This document shows, in pieces, positions 57,893-64,000 of a stretch of DNA of 64,000 nucleotides; the first letter of the stretch is position 1, and every line of letters begins with the position of its first letter. The notes beneath the pieces are model-generated. The model did not search any database. It saw only the letters and a program-made list of their open reading frames with translations, and was not told where the DNA came from. This stretch comes from Pirellula staleyi DSM 6068 (GTDB taxonomy: Bacteria; Planctomycetota; Planctomycetia; Pirellulales; Pirellulaceae), in assembly GCA_945875845.1 (NCBI GenBank), contig CAMCMB010000018.1, positions 1 to 64,000 of the forward strand, read 5' to 3'. Made by a program: the position numbers and the translations under genes.

Positions 57893-58957
57893 TTAAGGAG
57901 TCGCGGTCAAAGTCGTAACATCCAAATATTTGTACGTGCCGCGGTTCATTTCCGCTAGCTCTCGAATCCACCCACCGTTGCTTGTCGCTGGGCCGATACT
58001 GAATTGAATGGTATGAACGGTCGTACGGGACAGTTCCGCACGTTGCTGGAGCTGACGCAATTGCGCGGGCGACAAAAACGGATCCTCGGCATCCGTCAGG
58101 AAGTACAGGACGTCGGGGACATAGGAGAGTCCGAGCATAAGAGCCGGCATATGATTCGTTGCCCCGTCACCGGGCACACCTCTCACAAATCTTTCCGCGC
58201 GATTTTTTTCACTATCCGTTGCGAAAATCATTCGTCCTGAGCTGCCGAACGTGGACATTGGACGCAAGGAGTCGTTGTAAAAAACAATTTGAAACTGATG
58301 ATATTCGTTCAACGATCTGATGCTATTGAGTAGTTCGCGTTTGGCGGAATTCAACGGACTAGCTTGATAGACATTCATAGAATCCGAACGATCGAGGACG
58401 AAAACGAACGAAGCGCCGGTTCCCTCGGTGCCGAAAAACGAGGTTTTGACTTTGTTGCCGTTGCCTCGCCCAGGTCCGGTCCCACTGCCCAGCGTGTGGC
58501 CGTCACCCGAGAGTCCGGAGCCTAGAGCGCCGTCCAAATTGGAGCCATTCGCTGTGGACGAATTGTCGGTTCCGATCCATTGCGATAGGAGGTTGTCGAC
58601 GGAAATAGGGGGCCCGCCTGAGTCATTGACCGAAATAGTAGTAGGCTTTGGCTTGGCTTTGCTGGCGTTAGCGCCGGCACTTGAGCCACCGGCCAAAAAA
58701 TACTCGTTCCCTTGATTTGTTTCGTGAACGAGGGCGATCCCGACGGGTCGGTCCGCTTCGCCAGAAGTCCCACGCGTTTGCGGCCGCGAAAGAATCCCCA
58801 ACGCAACGAACAAGGTCGTATGTAGGATGCAACTGATCAACCACGCCCGGTGATCGGACCAAGTTTTTTGTTGAGGCACGAAAATGCTGCGATCGCGACG
58901 ACCTAAAAAATTAGATTCCGGACCGCCGGTTGATTTTTCGCTCGAAATGTTTCTCAA
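57893..58957 (-). CDS. membrane-anchored von Willebrand factor A protein
   Basis: The 354-residue protein has one N-terminal helix (HRAWLISCILHTTLFVALGI, about 36-56) of the TonB-like anchor type, a glycine/serine-rich linker (about 85-175), and a C-terminal VWA domain beginning TGASFVFVLDRSDSMNVYQASPLNSAKRELL: the D-x-S-x-S MIDAS site is intact (DRSDS). Later MIDAS residues may lie in GDGATNHMPALML (T) and FLTDAED (D). It should be periplasmic and bind a protein or metal. The upp gene follows after 14 bp. Confidence 0.85.
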   Translation of the reverse strand: MRNISSEKSTGGPESNFLGRRDRSIFVPQQKTWSDHRAWLISCILHTTLFVALGILSRPQTRGTSGEADRPVGIALVHETNQGNEYFLAGGSSAGANASKAKPKPTTISVNDSGGPPISVDNLLSQWIGTDNSSTANGSNLDGALGSGLSGDGHTLGSGTGPGRGNGNKVKTSFFGTEGTGASFVFVLDRSDSMNVYQASPLNSAKRELLNSIRSLNEYHQFQIVFYNDSLRPMSTFGSSGRMIFATDSEKNRAERFVRGVPGDGATNHMPALMLGLSYVPDVLYFLTDAEDPFLSPAQLRQLQQRAELSRTTVHTIQFSIGPATSNGGWIRELAEMNRGTYKYLDVTTLTATP

Positions 58958-59273
58958 GGCACGAATTCAAGAAAATCTTGGTATGGAATAGAAACCCAAA
59001 TCTCCGTCTAGACCCTTTTTCGGGCGCATTTGTACCAGTTCTAACAAAAATGCGCCCTAATTGGAACTTTGACTCGCCACTCCTATCCTACTAGTGCAAG
59101 GTTTTGTTGACACGAACGGTGTCGTAATTAGGATTGAACCAGGAGTTCGAAACCCTTTTCGATCGCTGTATTCGAGACAGTAGGCTAGCAAGGATCATTT
59201 TTGCAATCCGAACCGTCCTCAAATATGCTTCGCTCCTGGATTTAGCACCTTTTCTTTTACTGCTGGGTAAGTC
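58958..59273. other. intergenic region, divergent promoters
   Basis: No gene is seen in these 316 bp between the VWA gene and the giant secreted protein. A promoter-like TTGACA-16 bp-TAGGAT is noted separately. Confidence 0.4.
59107..59134 (+). promoter_or_regulatory. possible sigma70-type promoter
   Basis: TTGACA at 59107-59112 and TAGGAT at 59129-59134 are 16 bp apart and point at the giant secreted-protein gene 140 bp downstream. The -35 hexamer is perfect, the -10 is 4 of 6. Planctomycete promoters are poorly defined, so this is tentative. Confidence 0.3.
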
Positions 59274-62200
59274 ATGGCTAAGGAACGTCAGTTCGGCGCA
59301 CAATCTCGACGAAAAAAGGTACTTCGTGGAGATCAAATTTCGAAACGTCGGATGTTTCTGGAGAGTCTGGAAGACCGTCGCTTGATGACGGTAAATCCGG
59401 ATGTGAACGGATGGTATTATCCGCCCATTGGCAAATTCACGGCGGACAACACGGTCAGCATCGGGCCGGCAGAATACGCGCGACGGTCAGCCCTGCAGTA
59501 TGGTACCGGGACCCCTGGTAATACGCGTTCGGGCGGTGAAAACGGTTCGCCCTTCAACACGTCCGAGATAGAGCCTAATGGGGTTCCGCGTCAGGCCCAA
59601 CTGATTCCGCTTGGAACACTGCCAAGCAATTTTTCCATTGCGAATATCTCTGGACTCTTGTCCACGGTTGTTTCGACCAATACCTATGACGAAGACTATT
59701 TTGCAGTTGACCTGCGTGCGGGCGACATTTTGGAGGCGGCCCTGTCGGGTAGCGGGTTTGGTGTCTACGACGTGTCACTCACGGATTCCACCGGGTCTGA
59801 GCTGATCGGAAGCAGATCGAATACGTCAACTCCATTCCCGATTACTTCACCGCTTTATAATGTGCCCGGCAGTGTGACCTTTGCCCAAGTCATCCCTGCG
59901 ACGGGTAGGTATTATGTTCGCGTTGCGGATGGAGCAGGCGCTTACTCGCTAAAGTTGCGAGCATTTAGAAATACGATTGAGAGCGAGCCGGTTGGGACCA
60001 AGCAGATTATTTTCCTCGACTTCAACGGCCAGACGTTCAATGCAGGTGTTTTTGGTGTGCCCATCACCGTACGTATACCTTCGTTGATGGATACCGTTGA
60101 GCAATACGGATTCCTTAGGAGCGACGAAAATGCGATTATTGATGGGATCATTGCCGGCATCAAGGAAAACTACCAAGGAACGTTGCCTGGCTCAGGTACC
60201 AATGGATACTTCTCCGCAGATGGACGCCCCGGTAGTTTTGACATCGAATTCCAAAATAGTCGCGATCATGCCGATCCATGGGCGAATAAGAATGTTTCAC
60301 GCGTGATTATTGGTGGTGGCTTTAATGAGTTTCCGATCCCCGTACGCGGTATTGCACAGAGCATTGACGTTGGTAATTTCAGTCGTACAGAAACGGCTGT
60401 CGTACTGCCCGAGGCCTTCTTCCTGCCAGGCGATGATGTTCGCACTATACCGCGATCGGCAACCAGATCCGTACTCGATGTGTTTGCGAAAGCGATCTCA
60501 GCAACCATTAGTCACGAGATGGGGCATTACTTGGGTGCTTTCCATCACGAGAACAGCAACACCGTTTTGTCCCTAATGGATTCGGGTGGGCTTCCTCTCG
60601 CAACGACGAGGGTTGGTGTCGGCGTCGATGGCATTTTTGGAACCCCGGACGATATCGATATTGATTTTGTGAAAGATCGCTACGCGATCATCGAGGGATT
60701 TACCGGCAGAACCGATCATGCGATTGATATGGCATATAGTTTGGGGACGGGCATGGTTGGCTCGATGGTTACGGGTAACGTGTACAACGATCGCAATCGG
60801 AACGGACGCCAGGATAGTGGCGACGAAGGACTTTACGACTGGGTCGTTTATGCGGACATCAACGGTAACAACATTCAAGATGCCGGTGACACAGCCACAT
60901 TGACACGAGCCAACGGATCCTTTTCGCTGGCTATTCCTTCTGGAACGTTCAATGTTCGCGCTGTTTCCCAAACCAACTGGGTAGTCACAGCCCCAACGGG
61001 TGGAGTCGCGCGAGTAACCGCTGGCGGAATAGCCAACTTTGGCTTCAGTCTTCCAGCGAGTGGAGTCACTGGTTTCAAATGGCTAGACATCAATGGGGAT
61101 GGAATTCGTGACTCGAACGAACCAGGCCTCGCTGGAGTTTACATTTACCTGGATCTTGACGGCGATCAACGTCCCGATTTGGGTGAGCCTGCCAGTATTA
61201 CCAATGCCGATGGCTCGTACACACTAACTCCGTCAACACCTGGTACATACGCGATTCGCGAGGTCGTTGAATCCGGCTACATTCAGACTTATCCGTCCGC
61301 TGGCCAACACATTGTAACTTATGATGGAACGAACCCGCTCCGCGGTTATAACTTCGGCAACAATGAGTCATCCGATTGGGGTGATGCTCCCGCTCCCTAT
61401 GCAACGACGCGAGCTTCCAATGGTGCATCGCACGGTTTAACAGCAGGACTGCGTCTTGGTGTTAACATTGATTCCGAGCAGGATGGTCAACCATCGGCGA
61501 CCGCCAACGGGGATGATATTGCTGGCATCATCGGTGGCACGGGTCAAGTCATCGACGATGAAGACGGTGTTGTCATCCTTGCACCCATCGTACGAGGAGA
61601 CGGCTCCAACATTATTCAGGTCCGCGTTACCAATACAATCGGAACGCCCAGTTACCTCCAAGGCTGGATCGATTTCAACGGGAATGGTCTTTGGGGCGAC
61701 GTTGCGAATGAGCACATCGCAAACAACGTCTTGGTCGTCAATGGTTTAAACAACGTTACCTTCGCAGCACCTTCGACGGCGGTCAATCAGACGTTTGCTC
61801 GATTCCGATTGTCTCAAGATCAAAACCTGACTCCGACTGGCAAATCCAAAACAGGCGAAGTGGAAGATTATGCGTTTAGCATCGTCGATGGCCCTCGATC
61901 TCTCTTGCAACCGGATTCGTATACCGTTGCACGCAATAGCCAACTGAACCCAATGGATGTCCTGGTAAACGACTTCGTATTGCCAAACGATCCGTGGACG
62001 ATTACCAGTGTAAGTCTCGGAATCAATGGTGGTCGTGTTGTTATCGATGCGGATGGCAAAGCCGTCAAGTACACGCCGCCTCTCAGCTTTGTTGGACGAG
62101 ACGAATTCACGTATACGACGACGAGTCAATCTGGCCGACGCGAAACTGCGACCGTCACGGTGACTGTAGCACTCCAGTTTGTCGATCCCGTTGCAGTAGA

Positions 62201-64000
62201 CGATTCTTTTGATGTACCAACCAATGCCATCGGATTCCCGTTGAGTGTGCTTGCCAATGACGTTGAAGGTCGTGGTGGGGCACTCATTGTTTCTAGTGTC
62301 ACTGATCCGGACAAAGGCGGATCGGTAACCATTGGGTCTGGCGGACAGAGTATTCGATACACACCAGCCCGCGGATTCGGCGGCACTGAGCAGTTCAGCT
62401 ATACTGCAACCGATGCAACCGGCAAGACAACGACAGCCAGGATTACGGTTCACACACTTCAAGGTGCACGAGCCGACGATGAAGTGGAATTTAGTTTCCA
62501 ATTTCTAGACAGTGCAAACCAGCCAATCACCGAAGTACGCCAAGGTGAGACCTTTAAGGTGGTTGTTTATGTCGACGACCTACGTCCTGAAAAAGCTGCG
62601 GCGGAAATTCCTCCGCGAAACGTGACCGATCCGGGCGTGTATTCTGCCTACCTCGATGTGCTTTACTCTTCAGGTTTAGTCACACCCAATGCACCAAAAA
62701 CTGGCAGCAATCTGGATTTTGCGGCAACATTCGTAGCACCCTATCAAACCGGTATCAATGGAACTGCCAAGACACCCGGTATTATCGATGAATTGGGCGC
62801 TTTCGTCGGCTCGGTCGCCTCGTTCAATAAACCAAACCCAGTTCCCGTTGTCGTCTTGGAGTTTACTGCGTCGTCAGCCGGAATTGCTGAGTTTGTAGGA
62901 GATCCTGCTGACCGGCTTCCGAGTTCGGAAGTGACGTTCTACAACACGCCAACCACACGTGTTCTAAATGAACAAATTCGCTTCGGACGGGCTACCTTGG
63001 AAATCGTTCCAAGTGGAGTCGATTTCCCCTTTGCCGTGGATGACACTCGATTCAATATCGCTCCGGGAACCACCTTCAACATTGACGTTTTGACCAACGA
63101 TGTTCGGGGGACACAACCACCTATCCGGATCACTTCGGTTACGCAACCCTCCAATGGTCAAACAACGATCAACCGAAATAGCCAAGGAGATGACACAATC
63201 AGTTATGTCTCCAATTCCAACTTTTTCGGATTGGAGCAGTTCAGATACACCATCACAGATAGCCGCGGATTCATTTCAACCGCAACCGTTAGCTTGCACG
63301 TCGGAGCTGGCACCGCAGACGATTTCATTAAACTGCGACTTGATACGACGGATCTTTCGGGTCTTCCCATCGACCAAATCATCGTTGGACAACAGTTCCA
63401 ATTGCGTGGATACGTCCAGGACTTACGCACAGCGGCAGTCAAGCCAGGGGTGTTTGCTGCGTTCCAAGATATTCTCTACGACAAGGGATTAGTATCGGTT
63501 AACGCCAGCACGGACCCAGCCGGTCTAGGATTCCAAGTCGTTTTCGATCCCGCTTACAGCAATGGCAGGTCAGGTGATATTCGCATTCCTGGTCTCATCA
63601 ACGAAATCGGTTCGGTACAAACCAGCAGCAGCGATCCAACCGGATTGGGCGAAAAGTTGCAGTTCACCATTACTTTAACCGCACGCAATACAGGAACAGC
63701 AAACTTCCTCGGCGATCCTGCGGATATCAGGCCCTTTCACGATAGCTTGGTGTTCGAGCCAACCACTCCATTGACCTACAGTCAAATCCGTTACTTGTCT
63801 GACTCGATCCGAATCGTGTCGGCTACGGGTGGCGGCGGCTCGAGCGGAGGAGAAGGGAATACAAATCTCACCAATGCATACGACGTGAACAATGACGGAT
63901 ACGTGTCTCCGATCGACGTCTTGATTCTCGTGAACTCGATGAACACGGGTTCCGGCGGACTTTTGAGTTCCCCGACAACTGGCGGCGCGAGCGGAGAAGG
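59274..64000 (+). CDS. giant secreted protein with metzincin motif, SdrD/GEVED/cadherin-like modules and dockerin (C-terminus cut by window)
   Basis: The frame is open from ATG 59274 to the right edge (1575 codons seen, no stop). The basic start followed by RRMFLESLEDRRLM (about 29-42) is the planctomycete secretion motif. A pre-peptidase-like region comes first, then a metalloprotease-like part with SHEMGHYLGAFH (H414, H418, H424), a complete metzincin HExxHxxGxxH. Next are two SdrD-like Ca-binding B domains (NVYNDRNRNGRQDSGDEG, FKWLDINGDGIRDSNEPG), a GEVED domain (WIDFNGNGLWGD...GEVEDYAFSI), cadherin-like repeats (VLVNDF, VLANDVEG, VLTNDVRG), two cohesin-like stretches and a dockerin (NAYDVNNDGYVSPIDVLILVNSMN). 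Likely an extracellular adhesin/protease. Confidence 0.88.
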   Translation, partial: MAKERQFGAQSRRKKVLRGDQISKRRMFLESLEDRRLMTVNPDVNGWYYPPIGKFTADNTVSIGPAEYARRSALQYGTGTPGNTRSGGENGSPFNTSEIEPNGVPRQAQLIPLGTLPSNFSIANISGLLSTVVSTNTYDEDYFAVDLRAGDILEAALSGSGFGVYDVSLTDSTGSELIGSRSNTSTPFPITSPLYNVPGSVTFAQVIPATGRYYVRVADGAGAYSLKLRAFRNTIESEPVGTKQIIFLDFNGQTFNAGVFGVPITVRIPSLMDTVEQYGFLRSDENAIIDGIIAGIKENYQGTLPGSGTNGYFSADGRPGSFDIEFQNSRDHADPWANKNVSRVIIGGGFNEFPIPVRGIAQSIDVGNFSRTETAVVLPEAFFLPGDDVRTIPRSATRSVLDVFAKAISATISHEMGHYLGAFHHENSNTVLSLMDSGGLPLATTRVGVGVDGIFGTPDDIDIDFVKDRYAIIEGFTGRTDHAIDMAYSLGTGMVGSMVTGNVYNDRNRNGRQDSGDEGLYDWVVYADINGNNIQDAGDTATLTRANGSFSLAIPSGTFNVRAVSQTNWVVTAPTGGVARVTAGGIANFGFSLPASGVTGFKWLDINGDGIRDSNEPGLAGVYIYLDLDGDQRPDLGEPASITNADGSYTLTPSTPGTYAIREVVESGYIQTYPSAGQHIVTYDGTNPLRGYNFGNNESSDWGDAPAPYATTRASNGASHGLTAGLRLGVNIDSEQDGQPSATANGDDIAGIIGGTGQVIDDEDGVVILAPIVRGDGSNIIQVRVTNTIGTPSYLQGWIDFNGNGLWGDVANEHIANNVLVVNGLNNVTFAAPSTAVNQTFARFRLSQDQNLTPTGKSKTGEVEDYAFSIVDGPRSLLQPDSYTVARNSQLNPMDVLVNDFVLPNDPWTITSVSLGINGGRVVIDADGKAVKYTPPLSFVGRDEFTYTTTSQSGRRETATVTVTVALQFVDPVAVDDSFDVPTNAIGFPLSVLANDVEGRGGALIVSSVTDPDKGGSVTIGSGGQSIRYTPARGFGGTEQFSYTATDATGKTTTARITVHTLQGARADDEVEFSFQFLDSANQPITEVRQGETFKVVVYVDDLRPEKAAAEIPPRNVTDPGVYSAYLDVLYSSGLVTPNAPKTGSNLDFAATFVAPYQTGINGTAKTPGIIDELGAFVGSVASFNKPNPVPVVVLEFTASSAGIAEFVGDPADRLPSSEVTFYNTPTTRVLNEQIRFGRATLEIVPSGVDFPFAVDDTRFNIAPGTTFNIDVLTNDVRGTQPPIRITSVTQPSNGQTTINRNSQGDDTISYVSNSNFFGLEQFRYTITDSRGFISTATVSLHVGAGTADDFIKLRLDTTDLSGLPIDQIIVGQQFQLRGYVQDLRTAAVKPGVFAAFQDILYDKGLVSVNASTDPAGLGFQVVFDPAYSNGRSGDIRIPGLINEIGSVQTSSSDPTGLGEKLQFTITLTARNTGTANFLGDPADIRPFHDSLVFEPTTPLTYSQIRYLSDSIRIVSATGGGGSSGGEGNTNLTNAYDVNNDGYVSPIDVLILVNSMNTGSGGLLSSPTTGGASGE

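Overview
The window reads as chromosomal DNA from a planctomycete, most likely of the Pirellulaceae/Pirellulales. The signs are a secreted giant protein whose N-terminus carries the planctomycete 'LEDRRLM' motif and which ends in a dockerin, two PEP-CTERM proteins, a DUF1501 protein, a DUF6288-type protein, ThuA and dimethylformamidase-like secreted proteins, many Tat or Sec signal peptides, a tyrosine recombinase of the planctomycete type, and single genes scattered on both strands with few long operons. The genus is inference; no rRNA is present.

Layout. 1-180: left-edge fragment of an IS110-type transposase. 0.3-5.3 kb: beta-propeller protein, membrane protein, tiny lipoprotein, then an esterase / creatininase-family / Tat-exported unknown cluster. 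5.4-7.1 kb: purE-purK. 7.1-7.5 kb: two adjacent MITE-like elements. 7.6-12.0 kb: sulfite-oxidase-like enzyme, hydrolase, purine nucleoside phosphorylase, beta-hydroxyacid dehydrogenase. 12.1-16.7 kb: FadL-like outer-membrane protein, STAS protein, ThuA protein, dimethylformamidase-like protein. 16.7-18.7 kb: PEP-CTERM gene and a truncated integrase that runs into tRNA-Glu. 18.8-27.7 kb: housekeeping (csrA, smpB, ABC exporter pair, tRNA-Gly, tig, epmA). 27.9-37.2 kb: mutarotase, DUF1501, a 1392-residue DUF6288/HEAT/sialate-esterase fusion, a PDZ protein, a possible group II intron 3' end, an HNH nuclease coupled to a small helical protein, and a WrbA-like flavoprotein. 37.3-41.1 kb: a four-gene cassette (chalcone-isomerase-like, NAD epimerase, GNAT, DHDPS-like) bracketed by direct copies of a three-hairpin repeat. 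41.3-49 kb: S9 peptidase, PEP-CTERM protein, PQQ-propeller protein, tiny membrane protein, glycosyltransferase, methyltransferase-like protein. 49-58.9 kb: large Tat esterase, methyltransferase-like protein, MFS/spermidine-synthase fusion, glmU-like/prs pair, tiny basic protein, VWA/upp pair. 59.3 kb to the right edge: a giant secreted protein with a metzincin zinc motif, SdrD-like, GEVED and cadherin-like modules and a dockerin, still open at 64000.

The most unusual non-coding content is a set of dispersed hairpin repeats: a MITE-like family with TIR GCTTGTTGCTTTAATG, a three-hairpin ~93-bp unit, a ~90-bp inverted pair, and several 8- to 24-bp tandem repeats near gene ends. Nucleotide metabolism is represented by purE, purK, a purine nucleoside phosphorylase, prs and upp, spread over several loci. 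All homology statements are from recognition of motifs by eye; no database search was run.
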